This document shows, piece by piece, positions 39,377 through 49,210 of a stretch of DNA of 64,000 nt. Under the pieces are notes generated by a model. The model was not told the origin of the DNA. It was given only the letters and a program-made list of their open reading frames with translations, and ran no database searches. Each line of letters starts with the position of its first letter. Position 1 is the stretch's first letter. Both the position numbers and the translations under genes were made by a program. The DNA comes from Campylobacter peloridis LMG 23910 (GTDB taxonomy: Bacteria; Campylobacterota; Campylobacteria; Campylobacterales; Campylobacteraceae): assembly GCF_000816785.1 (NCBI RefSeq), contig NZ_CP007766.1, forward strand, positions 682,001 to 746,000, in the 5' to 3' direction.

Positions 39377-40058
39377 CCATGAATTTTGTTCCCCAAGGCT
39401 TACGCGTTGATTTATCTATATCACCTTCTGTTTTATAAAGAATTTTAGCATCTGCAATGTATTTGCTATCTATCATATTATCTTGAGAAATATCATAAGG
39501 TCTTATAACTCCACTAAGTTGTATGATTTGTTTTTCTCCGTTTATTAAAAGTTCGCGACTTCCTTCTATAAAATAATTTCCATTAGATAAAACTTTAATC
39601 ACTCTTGCTGAAATAGTAGTTTGGAAATTTTCACTTCTAGTTTGTGAGCCTGTGCCTTGATATTGCGAAGTGCTAGCTGTAGAATAACCTATATTAGCAT
39701 AATCATTTATAAGATCTCCTACTTTGCTAAGTCCAGCTCCAGTGGTTACTTTTCCACTACCTAGGTTAACATTATTATTTTTACTTGTGGCTTTTGAACC
39801 TTGTGAATTTTGAGTAGCGTTTTCTCTAATTACTACGGTGACTAAATCATTAACATTCATAGCTTTTTTATCAGAAAATAAAGGATTATCTCCTTTACCA
39901 AATAAAGATCCTGGATTACTTTGTGTGTTATTGTTTTGTTTTGGAGCTAATTCTTCAACATAAGCAGGAGGCTTCATGCTAATGTGTGGATCAACTGTGG
40001 CACTACAACCAAACATTACAAAAGGTAACAAATATAAATTAACATTTTTAATTTTCAT
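39357..40058 (-). CDS. flgH: Flagellar L-ring protein FlgH
   Basis: 233 aa. The lipoprotein signal ends VMFGC, so the lipidated Cys is residue 18. Typical FlgH blocks: NPLFSDKKAMNVNDLVTVVI, NYFIEGSRELLINGEKQ, SGVIRPYDISQDN, and the C-terminal YKTEGDIDKSTRKPWGTKF. It forms the outer-membrane bushing of the flagellar rod. It stands alone here, as flagellar genes usually do in Campylobacter. I saw no clear sigma-28 or sigma-54 promoter in the 81 bases upstream. Confidence 0.94.
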   Translation of the reverse strand: MKIKNVNLYLLPFVMFGCSATVDPHISMKPPAYVEELAPKQNNNTQSNPGSLFGKGDNPLFSDKKAMNVNDLVTVVIRENATQNSQGSKATSKNNNVNLGSGKVTTGAGLSKVGDLINDYANIGYSTASTSQYQGTGSQTRSENFQTTISARVIKVLSNGNYFIEGSRELLINGEKQIIQLSGVIRPYDISQDNMIDSKYIADAKILYKTEGDIDKSTRKPWGTKFMETIWPF

Positions 40059-40100
40059 GGTTTTATAACCTTATATTATTATGATGAATTTTAAAATTAT

Positions 40101-40106
40101 TATATT
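40101..40106 (+). promoter_or_regulatory. Possible -10 element of pta-ackA
   Basis: TATATT in an A/T-rich spacer, about 34 bases before the pta ATG, which has a GAGGA ribosome site. It is a single weak motif. Confidence 0.35.
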
Positions 40107-40139
40107 ACAAAATAATTAATTATTCAAAAAGAGGAAAAA

Positions 40140-41603
40140 ATGAAATCCGCATTTGTATTAAATTATGATATAAATTTTTTATATCAATTTATGAGCAATA
40201 CTAACAAAAAAATTAAATTTTATATTCCAGTGATGAATAATGAGACTAAAGTTTTTTTTGAGAAATTAAAATCAGAAAAAAAAATAGATTTCGAAATAAA
40301 ATATAGTTTTGAAAATGATAATTATCAAAATATTTTAGTAAAAGATTATATTTCTTTTTTTAAACGCATTATTGGTGATTTTGAGCAAATAAAAACAAAT
40401 AATGATTGTATTATAGTTATGGGTGTTAAACATTATGGCCTAATGGGTGATTTAAATTTAAATATATCTTTAGCCAAAGAATTAAATACTCCATTTTATG
40501 CACAATGTGATGAGAAAGATTATTTAATTTTAAATTTTTTACTTAGTAAAAAGCTAAACAATTTTGTTTTATTAAAAGATGGAGAAAAAATAGATAAATT
40601 TTTACAAGAATACTCATATAAAACTCAAGCAAGATTTTCTTATGAGCTTTTTGAAAAAGCAAAATCAGATAAAAAAATAGTAGTTTTACCTGAAAGCTTT
40701 GATGAAAGAATTTTAAAAGCTAGTGAATTTTTAATACAAAATGATATAGTGGATTTGATTTTACTAGGTGATAGTAATGAAATTTGTGCTAAAGCCAATA
40801 GTTTAAATATCAATATCGATGGTGTGCGTATTGTAAATCCCAAAAATTCTCAATATAATGAAGAATTTGAAGAGTTTTTGTATGAAGCAAGAAAAAATAA
40901 AGGTATGAGTAAAGAAGATGCTAAAAAACTTGTTCAAGATAAAACTTATTTTGGAACTTTATTGGTTCAAACTCAAAAAGCTCATGCTATGGTAAGCGGT
41001 GCAAGTACAACAACAGCTGAAACTATTCGTCCTGCTTTACAGATTATTAAAACAAGAGATGATGTTAGCTTGGTATCTGGCTTGTTTTTTATGTCTTTAG
41101 AGGAACAAGTATTGATTTTTGCTGATTGTGCTGTGATGCCAAATCCAACTCCTATGCAACTTGCTGAAATTGCTTATGTAAGTGCAAATAGTGCTAAAGC
41201 TTTTGGGCTTGATCCAAAAGTAGCTTTGCTTTCGTATTCTAGTGGAGATAGTGGAAGTGGGATAAGTGTAGAAGCTATTAAAGAAGCTACTAAAATAGCT
41301 AAGGAAAAATACCCTCAACTTGAACTAGAAGGCCCTATACAATTTGACGCAGCATATGATATGCTAACAGCAAAAAGTAAAATGCCAAATTCTAAAGTCG
41401 CAGGAAAGGCAAATGTATTTATTTTTCCTGACTTAAATGCAGCAAATATTTGCTACAAGGCTGTGCAAAGAACAGCAAATTCTTTAGCAATTGGTCCGAT
41501 TTTACAAGGGCTTAAAAAACCAGTAAATGATTTAAGTAGAGGTTGTTTGGTGGAAGATATTATTAATACGGTAATTTTAAGTGCTATTCAAGCACAAGAA
41601 TAA
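40140..41603 (+). CDS. pta: Phosphate acetyltransferase
   Basis: 487 aa. The C-terminal catalytic domain (about 175-487) has VVLPESFDERILKA, AMVSGASTTTAETIRPALQI, FADCAVMPNPTPMQLAEIA, SYSSGDSGSG and VFIFPDLNAANICYK. The N-terminal regulatory part is much shorter than in the 714-aa E. coli enzyme. It interconverts acetyl-CoA and acetyl phosphate. It is followed 8 bases later by ackA, the standard pair for acetate production and uptake. Confidence 0.93.
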   Translation: MKSAFVLNYDINFLYQFMSNTNKKIKFYIPVMNNETKVFFEKLKSEKKIDFEIKYSFENDNYQNILVKDYISFFKRIIGDFEQIKTNNDCIIVMGVKHYGLMGDLNLNISLAKELNTPFYAQCDEKDYLILNFLLSKKLNNFVLLKDGEKIDKFLQEYSYKTQARFSYELFEKAKSDKKIVVLPESFDERILKASEFLIQNDIVDLILLGDSNEICAKANSLNINIDGVRIVNPKNSQYNEEFEEFLYEARKNKGMSKEDAKKLVQDKTYFGTLLVQTQKAHAMVSGASTTTAETIRPALQIIKTRDDVSLVSGLFFMSLEEQVLIFADCAVMPNPTPMQLAEIAYVSANSAKAFGLDPKVALLSYSSGDSGSGISVEAIKEATKIAKEKYPQLELEGPIQFDAAYDMLTAKSKMPNSKVAGKANVFIFPDLNAANICYKAVQRTANSLAIGPILQGLKKPVNDLSRGCLVEDIINTVILSAIQAQE

Positions 41604-41611
41604 GGAGAAAA

Positions 41612-42796
41612 ATGAAAATATTAGTTTTAAATTCAGGTTCATCTTCGATTAAATTTAAACTTTTTGAAAAAGACGAAGCTTTAGCTTCTGGATTGGTAGA
41701 AAAAATTGGTGAGCAAAACTCTAAAATAGAACTTAAAGATTTAAAAAATGGTAAAAAGTATCAAAAAGAATTAGCTATAAAAGATCATGAAAAAGGTATA
41801 GAACTTGTAAATGAGTTGTTTGCTCAAAGTGGAATTTTGCATGATTTAAACGAACTTGACGGGTGTGGACATAGAATAGTTCATGGAGGTCCAAATTTAA
41901 CTAAACATTGTTTGGTTGATGATGAAGTTCTAAAAGAAATCAATAGAGTTTCTCATATAGCGCCTTTGCATAACCCTGCGCATTTAATAGGTATTAAAAC
42001 TATGCTAAAGGCAGCTCCAGGTGTTCCTAATGTAACGGTTTTTGATACAGCTTTTCATCAAAGCATGCCTGATTATGCTTACATGTATGCTTTGCCATAT
42101 GAGTATTATGAAAAATATCAAGTGAGAAAATATGGTTTTCATGGCACTTCTCATTCTTATGTAAGTAAGCAGGCTGCATATATACTTGGTAAAAACACAA
42201 ATGAATTTAATGCAATTAGTGCTCATCTTGGAAATGGTGCAAGTGTTTGTGCTATAGAAAATGGAAAATGTATAGATACCTCCATGGGGTTTACTCCACT
42301 AGAAGGTTTGATTATGGGAACTAGATGTGGAGATATTGACCCTGCTGTGTTGCCATTTTTAGCAAAAGAATTAAATTTAAATCCAACTGATTTGGACACT
42401 ATAATGAATAAAAAAAGCGGTGTCTATGGAATTTGTGGGTTTAATGACTTTAGAGATATTGAAGCGCAAATTGAACAAAATAACGAAAAAGCAAGACTTG
42501 CTCTTGATATGTTTTGCTATCGTTTGAGTAAATATATAGGTTCTTATTTTGCTATTTTACCTAGAGTGGATGCATTGATTTTTACAGCTGGTATTGGTGA
42601 GAATGATAACATAGTTAGAGAAAAAGTTTGTCAAAGACTAGCGCATTTAGGTTTTGATATAGATTTAGATAAAAATACACAACTTAGAAATGGTGAAATT
42701 AGTAAAAAAGATTCTAAGATTAAAATTTTAATTGTTCCAACCGAGGAAGAATTAGAAATAGCTAAGATTACTACAGAGCTTATTAAAAATAAATAA
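41612..42796 (+). CDS. ackA: Acetate kinase
   Basis: 394 aa. N-terminal LVLNSGSSSIKFKLF, then GHRIVHGGP, HNPAHLIGI, VFDTAFHQSMP, KYGFHGTSHSYV and FTAGIGEND: the full acetokinase signature set. It makes ATP and acetate from acetyl phosphate. AAGGAG precedes the ATG. The gene ends at a strong bidirectional terminator. Confidence 0.96.
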   Translation: MKILVLNSGSSSIKFKLFEKDEALASGLVEKIGEQNSKIELKDLKNGKKYQKELAIKDHEKGIELVNELFAQSGILHDLNELDGCGHRIVHGGPNLTKHCLVDDEVLKEINRVSHIAPLHNPAHLIGIKTMLKAAPGVPNVTVFDTAFHQSMPDYAYMYALPYEYYEKYQVRKYGFHGTSHSYVSKQAAYILGKNTNEFNAISAHLGNGASVCAIENGKCIDTSMGFTPLEGLIMGTRCGDIDPAVLPFLAKELNLNPTDLDTIMNKKSGVYGICGFNDFRDIEAQIEQNNEKARLALDMFCYRLSKYIGSYFAILPRVDALIFTAGIGENDNIVREKVCQRLAHLGFDIDLDKNTQLRNGEISKKDSKIKILIVPTEEELEIAKITTELIKNK

Positions 42797-42819
42797 CCTT
42801 GAGTTTGTAACTCAAGGTT
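42795..42819. terminator. Strong bidirectional terminator between ackA and metQ
   Basis: AACCTTGAGTT-tgt-AACTCAAGGTT is a perfect 11-bp stem with a 3-base loop. It sits exactly between the two convergent stops. It is followed by TTTATATT on + and by ATTTATTTTT on -. Confidence 0.85.
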
Positions 42820-42823
42820 TATA

Positions 42824-43594
42824 TTAGAATGCAGGAATTACAGCACCTTGATACTTTTCATTGATAAAATCTTTTACTTTTTGGCTTTGTAAAGCTTTTA
42901 TTAAAGCTTTGATTTTAGGATTATCTTTATTATCTTGAGTAGTTACTAAGATATTTGCATAAGGACTATCTTTGCTTTCTATTAAAATAGAATCTTTTAC
43001 TGGGTTTAAATTTGCTGATAAAGCATAATTTGAATTAATCACTGCAAAATCAACATCATCTAAAGCTCTTGGAAGCTGTGCTGCTTTTAATTCTTTAAAT
43101 TTGATATTTTTAGGATTTTCTTTAATATCAAGCGGAGTTTTTAAAGCAACATTTTCAAAGCTTACTAGCTTAGTATTAGCAATAATATCTAAAGCTCTAC
43201 TTTCGTTAGTTGGATCATTAGGAACTGCTATACTAGCATTTTGTGGAATATCTTGGATGTTTTTATATTTTTTAGAATAAACTGCCATAGGTTCGATATG
43301 AATTTTTGCAACACTAACAAGTTTTGTACCTTTATTGGCATTGAATTCATCTAAATAGGGTTGGTGTTGGAAGAAATTTGCATCTAATTCTTTATTATCT
43401 GTGCTAAGATTTGGCAAGACATAATCGTTAAATTCTTTAATTTCTAAAGTATAACCTTCTTTTTTTAGCAAGTCTTTGGTTTGCTCTAAAATTTCAGCAT
43501 GTGGAACAGGTGTTGCACCTACTAAAATAACTTCATTAGCAAATAAACTTGCACCTAAAATTGCATTTACTGCAAGAATCTTTAACAATTTCAT
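42824..43594 (-). CDS. metQ: Methionine ABC transporter substrate-binding protein MetQ-like
   Basis: 256 aa NlpA/MetQ family: VGATPVPHAEILEQ, DYVLPNLSTDNKELDANFFQHQPYLDEF, and AVPNDPTNESRAL are typical. The N terminus is a cleavable signal (MKLLKILAVNAILGASLFAN) with no Cys, so this copy is predicted to be soluble rather than lipid-anchored as in most relatives. It delivers L- or D-methionine to MetNI (44876-46497). It has its own upstream region and is separated from metI by a glycosyltransferase gene. Confidence 0.88.
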   Translation of the reverse strand: MKLLKILAVNAILGASLFANEVILVGATPVPHAEILEQTKDLLKKEGYTLEIKEFNDYVLPNLSTDNKELDANFFQHQPYLDEFNANKGTKLVSVAKIHIEPMAVYSKKYKNIQDIPQNASIAVPNDPTNESRALDIIANTKLVSFENVALKTPLDIKENPKNIKFKELKAAQLPRALDDVDFAVINSNYALSANLNPVKDSILIESKDSPYANILVTTQDNKDNPKIKALIKALQSQKVKDFINEKYQGAVIPAF

Positions 43595-43629
43595 TTTGAA
43601 AACTCCTTTTTGTGGTTTAATAATATTGC

Positions 43630-43640
43630 ATTATATTATA
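43630..43640 (-). promoter_or_regulatory. Predicted -10 region of metQ
   Basis: On the minus strand, two overlapping TATAAT hexamers (TATAATATAAT) lie about 36-46 bases upstream of the metQ ATG. AAAGGAG precedes the start. metQ may therefore be expressed independently of the genes above it. Confidence 0.45.
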
Positions 43641-43666
43641 GAATTATTAATGAGATAAATAAAGTT

Positions 43667-44872
43667 TTATTTTTGTTTATTTTTATATTCTTTAGCAAAA
43701 TGTTTAAGTTTTTTTATGAAAATAAAATATCCTCCTTTATGCCAGTTTTTTTGAGCATCTATAAGAGCTTGTCCTATTTTATAGGAATAAGTATTTATAC
43801 TTTTAATTCCTTCGCTTTTATAATCATCATAACTTGACAAAGGTGGTAGTTTAAGATAAGGTTTTGTTTTTAAATCTTTTTGATATTGCTTGGCAAATTT
43901 TGTGTGTTTATAATAAATTTTTAATAAAGTAAAAGGTAACAAAGGAATTTTTTTCTTGTTTTTAGTGCATTCTATAAAAGCATAACCTAGCTTGTAGGAT
44001 AGATGATATCTTATGCGGTGTTTTGATTGTTTGTTATCTTTATTAAATGAGCCAGTATATTTGCTTCCTCCTAAATTTACCCAAATATTATAATATTCTT
44101 GCCATTTAGGCCATGTTTGATTGCAAAATTTACTATTCCAAAAACGACTATTTACTCCACTTGCATGAACTATAGAGGCATTTTGCATAAGGTTTGTAAG
44201 ATAATGAGTACTTCCTGTGTATTTATCTTTTAAATCTTTAACTTTAAAATTATTTTCATATATCATTAGAGAAAAAATACCTTGATCTTGCCAGTTTTTA
44301 GTATTTTTATAAAGATATTTATAAATAAATTGATAACATTGCAAAGGATTTGGTATAAGATCAGTAAAAACTAAAATTCCAGTTTGATAAACACATTTAT
44401 TAGGATATTTTTTTTCTAAAGGCAATGCAATTTGAAGTAATGTTTTTCCTAATCTTGCACCAAAATGAAAGCCTTTAGATCTTAATTTAATAAGTTCATC
44501 AATGCTTTTTAAAAGTAAAACATCAAAATCAAGATAAATAATATTTTTACATTCATTTAAAAATTTAAAAGCTTCAAATCTAGCAAAAGCCATATGAGTC
44601 CATCTTTTTAAGAAAAATAAATCAGCAATATCGTTTTTATTTTTTTCAAGAGTGGCTAAAAAATCCTCTTGAGTAAATGAAATAAATTTAATTATTTTGT
44701 TTTTAACAATTTTTTGCATAATATTTTGATCATTCAAACTAAAACCATCGTGTAGAATATAAAATACATCTACTTTTTCACCCATGACATCCATGATATT
44801 GATGAGTAAAGTTCCTATGGTAAAGCTTGAATTTTTAGTTGCTGCAAGTAAAATGCCTAACTCATGTTTCAT
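43667..44872 (-). CDS. Glycosyltransferase family 8-like protein
   Basis: 401 aa. The N-terminal GT-A domain begins LGILLAATKNSSFTIGTLLI, has the metal-binding DxD as IIYLDFDVLLL, and later NWQDQGIFSLMIYEN, as in LPS galactosyl/glucosyltransferases. The C-terminal part carries two related segments (YHLSYKLGYAFIECTKN and NTYSYKIGQALIDAQKNW), a module seen in Campylobacter surface-sugar enzymes. It probably acts on lipooligosaccharide or another surface glycan; donor and acceptor are unknown. It sits unexpectedly between metQ and metI, 3 bases from metI. Confidence 0.8.
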   Translation of the reverse strand: MKHELGILLAATKNSSFTIGTLLINIMDVMGEKVDVFYILHDGFSLNDQNIMQKIVKNKIIKFISFTQEDFLATLEKNKNDIADLFFLKRWTHMAFARFEAFKFLNECKNIIYLDFDVLLLKSIDELIKLRSKGFHFGARLGKTLLQIALPLEKKYPNKCVYQTGILVFTDLIPNPLQCYQFIYKYLYKNTKNWQDQGIFSLMIYENNFKVKDLKDKYTGSTHYLTNLMQNASIVHASGVNSRFWNSKFCNQTWPKWQEYYNIWVNLGGSKYTGSFNKDNKQSKHRIRYHLSYKLGYAFIECTKNKKKIPLLPFTLLKIYYKHTKFAKQYQKDLKTKPYLKLPPLSSYDDYKSEGIKSINTYSYKIGQALIDAQKNWHKGGYFIFIKKLKHFAKEYKNKQK

Positions 44873-44875
44873 GAT

Positions 44876-45556
44876 TTATCTTTTAGTGATTTTATAAAGC
44901 AAATTTCCTATAAATTGTATGATTTGAACCAATACTATTAGAATAATAACAGTTTGTATCATGATATCAGTTCTAAAACGCTCATATCCATAACGAATTG
45001 CAACATCACCCAAGCCACCACCACCAACGGTTCCTGCCATAGCTGAAAAGCCAATAACAATGATTAAAATTAAAGTAATACCATTTATAATGCTTGGTAA
45101 AGCTTCATTAAACATCACTTTAAAAATAATTTGTACTTTGCTTGCTCCATAAGATCTTGCCGCTTCTATAATACCTGGATCAATTTCTTTAAAAGCACTT
45201 TCTATCATTTTAGCCAAATAAGGTGCAATTCCTATGGTAAGTGGAACTATAGTAGCAGTCGTTCCAATGCTAATGCCAATAAGATATTTTGTAAAAGGAC
45301 TTAAAACTACAATGAGAACTAAGAAAGGAAAGGACCTTAAAATATTAATAATAAAATCCAATACACTATAAACGCTTTTATTCTCACATAAACCACCTTT
45401 ATCTGTGATGGTAAGAACTATAGCAGGGATTAGTGCAATTAAAAACGCTAAAAAAGTAGCCGTAAAACTCATATAAAGGGTTTCTAATAAAGCTGGATAT
45501 AGTATATTTTCAAAATTTCTTAAAATTACTTCTAAATTCATTACACAAGCTCCCAT
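44876..45556 (-). CDS. metI: Methionine ABC transporter permease MetI
   Basis: 226 aa with five membrane helices. The BPD-transporter EAA loop is [42 protein letters not shown] is characteristic of MetI. It overlaps metN by 16 bases and forms the channel of the MetNIQ importer. The N terminus ([10 protein letters not shown]) may instead start at the second Met (45541). Confidence 0.92.
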   Translation of the reverse strand: MGACVMNLEVILRNFENILYPALLETLYMSFTATFLAFLIALIPAIVLTITDKGGLCENKSVYSVLDFIINILRSFPFLVLIVVLSPFTKYLIGISIGTTATIVPLTIGIAPYLAKMIESAFKEIDPGIIEAARSYGASKVQIIFKVMFNEALPSIINGITLILIIVIGFSAMAGTVGGGGLGDVAIRYGYERFRTDIMIQTVIILIVLVQIIQFIGNLLYKITKR

Positions 45557-46497
45557 ATTACGCCATTTTCTTGTAGGTATTTTAAAACTTGCTCTTGATT
45601 TTTAGCTTCTATATTAATCACTAAATTTCCCAAAGCATTGTTGTTTAATTTTTCTATTTTACCCCAAACTATATTAAAATCAATATTTAAAGTTCTAGCC
45701 ATATGAGTGATGATGCTTTGGTTTGCCTTTTCTTTGCAAAAATATAAACGCACATTAACTCCATTTTGTGGTAAAAATTCACTCTCGCCTAAAAATTCAC
45801 GCATTTTTTCACTAGGCTTTAAAAATAAATCTTCTATTTTTCCTTTACCAATAATTTTTCCATGCTCTAAAAGCACAGCCTTTTGCGCTATTTGTTTAAC
45901 CGCTTCCATTTCATGAGTTACTAATACTACGCTTATATCAAATTCTTTATTAATTTGGCTTATTAGCTCTAAGATATTATTTGTAGTATTTGGATCAAGT
46001 GCTGAAGTAGCCTCATCGCTTAGTAAAATTTTAGGATTTAAAGCAAGTGCTCTAGCTATAGCAACTCTTTGTTTTTGTCCCCCGCTAAGTTCTTTGGGAT
46101 AGGCTTTGCTTTTGTTTAAAAGCCCTACAAGATCTAAAAGTTCATTCACTCTTTTTTGAATTTTTCCCTTTTCAAAATCATGAATTTCTAAAGGCATAGC
46201 TACATTTTCAAAAACATTTTTTCTACTCATAAGCGCAAAATGCTGAAAAATCATTCCTATGTCTTTTCTAAATACTCTTAATTCCTTTTCTTTTAAATTT
46301 GCTATTTCCTTACCAAAAACTTGTACGCTACCACTTTGATAATTTTCTAAACCATTAATACATCTTAGTAAAGTTGATTTTCCAGCCCCGCTATGTCCAA
46401 CAAGAGCATAAATTTCACCTTTTTTAACTTCTAATGAAACATCATCTATAACAAGTTCTTTTCCATAGTATTTTTTAAGATTTTGTATTTTTATCAC
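45541..46497 (-). CDS. metN: Methionine ABC transporter ATPase MetN
   Basis: 318 aa. Walker [10 protein letters not shown], signature LSGGQKQR, Walker [14 protein letters not shown], then a C-terminal NIL domain (about 245-318) that senses intracellular methionine and slows uptake. It is adjacent to metI and 2 bases from valS. Its position as first of the met genes here means the order is metN-metI-(GT8)-metQ. Confidence 0.93.
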   Translation of the reverse strand: MIKIQNLKKYYGKELVIDDVSLEVKKGEIYALVGHSGAGKSTLLRCINGLENYQSGSVQVFGKEIANLKEKELRVFRKDIGMIFQHFALMSRKNVFENVAMPLEIHDFEKGKIQKRVNELLDLVGLLNKSKAYPKELSGGQKQRVAIARALALNPKILLSDEATSALDPNTTNNILELISQINKEFDISVVLVTHEMEAVKQIAQKAVLLEHGKIIGKGKIEDLFLKPSEKMREFLGESEFLPQNGVNVRLYFCKEKANQSIITHMARTLNIDFNIVWGKIEKLNNNALGNLVINIEAKNQEQVLKYLQENGVIWELV

Positions 46498-46499
46498 TT

Positions 46500-49112
46500 T
46501 TAGCCTTTTAAATTAGAAAGTTCTTCATTGATTTTTTCAAGCTGAGTTTTAATACTTTTTAGTTGAGTTTTGTTTTGTTCAACCACCAAAGTAGGTGCAT
46601 TGGCTACAAATTTTTCATTTTGCATCATAGCATTTAGTTTGTTAAATTCTTTTTCAAGCTTTGTCTTTTGCGAATTTAATCTATTTAAAACCCCGCTTAA
46701 ATCAAGATTTTGAGTAGGGATAAAAACTTCTAAATTTTCACTCACATCTCTAATGGATTTTTCTAGTTTATGCTCTATAAATTCTATATTTTCACATTTT
46801 GCAAGTGTTAAGATGAAATTAGTGTAATTTTTTAGCTCAGCTGTTAAATTTACATCATTTAATTTTATACAAGCTTTTTGAATTTTAGCATTTGCAAGAT
46901 CTACCAAGCTTTTTGCACGGCGCAAACTTACTATGCTTTCTATGATGATATTGAATAATTTTTCTATTTTTTCATCTCTAGCATTGAATTTAGGATATTT
47001 TGAAATCATTATAGAATCATGAGTTTGGATGGAAGTTTTGCTAAGTTCATGATATAAATACTCGCTAATAAAAGGCATGAAAGGATTTAGCAACTTCAAT
47101 GCTTCTTTAAATATACTTCCAAGTTCTTTTATGCTTGATTTTTCAGCCTTACTAAGCTCTATACCCCAATCGCAAAATTCATCCCAAAAAAATCTATACA
47201 AGGTATTTGCTGCATCATTAAAGCGATAATTATCTAAATTTTCTCTTGTTTCTTTTACGCAAAGTCCAAAGCGTGAAAGCATGTATTTTGCTAAGTTAGA
47301 TTGAATTTTATTTTTATCTAAGTCTTCAAATTTTTCTTCGTTTAAAAGCAAGAATTTACTTGCATTGTAAAGTTTGTTCGTAAAATTTCTAACTTGTAAT
47401 AATTTATCATTGCTAAGTTTTATATCTCTTCCTTGAATGGCTAATAAAGCTAAAGTAAAACGCAAGATATCCGCGCTGTATTCTTCTACACTTTGCACAG
47501 GATCAATAACATTGCCTAAAGACTTGCTCATCTTTCTACCTTGCTCATCTTTAACCAAAGCATGTAAATATATATCTTTAAAAGGAAGCTCACCTAAAGC
47601 ATTAGTGCTTTGAAACATCATTCTAGCAACCCAAAAAAATAAAATATCAAAACCAGTAATCAATAAAGAATTAGGATAAAAATCTTTCAAATCCTCTTCA
47701 TGCCAAAGTTTATCTTTGCCCCAGTTTTCATTACCCCAGCCTAAAGTACTCATCGCCCAAAGGCCTGATGAAAACCAAGTATCTAAAACATCAGGATCTT
47801 GTTTGAAATTTGTGCCTTGGCATTTTGGACATTTATCAGGGGTTTTTTCACTAGCCCATTCATGCAAGCACTCACAATAATAAACAGGAATTTGATGCCC
47901 CCACCAAAGCTGTCTTGAAATACACCAATCTTTTAAATCCCTCATCCAAGCATTAAAACTATTAATCCAATGTGCAGGGTAGAATTTACTCCCACCAAGA
48001 TTAACCTTTTTTATGCTTTCTTTTGCAATTTCATTTTTTACAAACCATTGTTTAGAAATATAGGGTTCAACCACATTTTTACAACGATAACAATAGCCTA
48101 CTTGGTTGGTGTAATCTTCTATTTTTTCAACAAAACCTTTTTCTTGTAATTCTTTGATGATTATATCTCTTGCTTTTAATCTTTCTAAGCCTTTAAAATG
48201 CAAGCAATGCTCATTTAATATACCTTTTTCATCAAAGATAGTGATAAATTCAAGCTTATGTCTTAAACCCACTTCATAGTCGTTGTGATCGTGTGCTGGA
48301 GTTACTTTTACAAAGCCAGTTCCAAATTCCATATCCACATGTTCATCTGCTATGATAGGAATTTTTCTATCAAGCAAAGGTAAGATTACATTTTTGCCTA
48401 TTAAGTGTTTAAATCTTTCATCGTTTGGATTTACCATTACAGCACTATCGCCAAAATAAGTTTCAGGTCTTGTTGTAGCTACTATGATGTATTCTTGGCT
48501 ATTTTCTAAAAAATATTTTAAATAATACAATTTGCCTTGATTTTCTTTGTGTTCTACTTCAATATCACTTAGCGCACCATCGTGTGTGCACCAATTTACC
48601 ATGTAATTTCCACGAATGATTAATTTTTTTTCATAAAGATCAACAAAGGCTTTTTTTACAGCATTTACTAAACCCTCATCCATAGTAAAACGCAAACGGC
48701 TCCAAGCAGGGCTAATACCCAAAATTCGCATTTGTTTTACTATAGTGCCACCACTTTGTTCTTTCCATTCCCAAACTTTTTTTATAAATTCTTCTCTACC
48801 TAAATCTTCTTTTTTAATACCCTTAGCTAAAAGCTGTTTTTCAACAACATTTTGCGTTGCAATACCTGCATGATCAAGTCCTGGTTGATAAAGGGTTTTA
48901 TAACCATCCATTCTTTTATAACGCGTGGTGATATCTTGCAAAGTACAAGTTAGTGCATGACCTATGTGCAAAACCCCTGTTACATTAGGCGGGGGCATCA
49001 TAATGCAAAAATTTTTACCTTTTTCTTGAATTTTTTCATTGCCATTGATTTCAAAATACCCGCGTTCTTCGCAGATTTTATAGTATTTTTCTTCTAATGA
49101 TTTATCATACAT
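46500..49112 (-). CDS. valS: Valyl-tRNA synthetase
   Basis: 870 aa class I synthetase. HIGH (49-52) lies in [14 protein letters not shown]. The editing domain contains [11 protein letters not shown] and [24 protein letters not shown] follows, then the anticodon-binding domain and a C-terminal coiled-coil arm (about 805-870). A zinc-knuckle-like CPKCQGTNF is also visible near 438. It charges tRNA-Val. Confidence 0.96.
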   Translation of the reverse strand: MYDKSLEEKYYKICEERGYFEINGNEKIQEKGKNFCIMMPPPNVTGVLHIGHALTCTLQDITTRYKRMDGYKTLYQPGLDHAGIATQNVVEKQLLAKGIKKEDLGREEFIKKVWEWKEQSGGTIVKQMRILGISPAWSRLRFTMDEGLVNAVKKAFVDLYEKKLIIRGNYMVNWCTHDGALSDIEVEHKENQGKLYYLKYFLENSQEYIIVATTRPETYFGDSAVMVNPNDERFKHLIGKNVILPLLDRKIPIIADEHVDMEFGTGFVKVTPAHDHNDYEVGLRHKLEFITIFDEKGILNEHCLHFKGLERLKARDIIIKELQEKGFVEKIEDYTNQVGYCYRCKNVVEPYISKQWFVKNEIAKESIKKVNLGGSKFYPAHWINSFNAWMRDLKDWCISRQLWWGHQIPVYYCECLHEWASEKTPDKCPKCQGTNFKQDPDVLDTWFSSGLWAMSTLGWGNENWGKDKLWHEEDLKDFYPNSLLITGFDILFFWVARMMFQSTNALGELPFKDIYLHALVKDEQGRKMSKSLGNVIDPVQSVEEYSADILRFTLALLAIQGRDIKLSNDKLLQVRNFTNKLYNASKFLLLNEEKFEDLDKNKIQSNLAKYMLSRFGLCVKETRENLDNYRFNDAANTLYRFFWDEFCDWGIELSKAEKSSIKELGSIFKEALKLLNPFMPFISEYLYHELSKTSIQTHDSIMISKYPKFNARDEKIEKLFNIIIESIVSLRRAKSLVDLANAKIQKACIKLNDVNLTAELKNYTNFILTLAKCENIEFIEHKLEKSIRDVSENLEVFIPTQNLDLSGVLNRLNSQKTKLEKEFNKLNAMMQNEKFVANAPTLVVEQNKTQLKSIKTQLEKINEELSNLKG

Positions 49113-49183
49113 AATTATTACCTTAAGAGAATGAAAATAAATTGTTATGTTAACTTAAAATTGTTAAAGAAGAATTTAATTTT

Positions 49184-49210
49184 AGAAATTAGTTATAAAA
49201 ACTAATTTCT
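49184..49210 (-). terminator. Stem-loop at the 3' end of the OmpA-like gene
   Basis: agaaattagtt / aactaatttct form a perfect 11-bp stem with a 5-base loop that includes the stop codon. There is no T tract downstream on the minus strand, so it may protect the 3' end or pause polymerase rather than terminate strongly. Confidence 0.4.

Noticed and set aside
40059-40139. Sigma-54 or sigma-28 promoter for flgH
   Set aside because: I could not find GG-N10-GC or a convincing CGATA-type sigma-28 motif on the minus strand.
43595-43666. SAM or methionine riboswitch upstream of metQ
   Set aside because: The 72-base leader is A/T-rich with no conserved stem structure or terminator; only a -10 region and ribosome site are visible.
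43610-43837. Short plus-strand frames at the metQ/GT8 boundary
   Set aside because: They run antisense through the GT8 3' end and the metQ promoter. No ribosome site or family resemblance.
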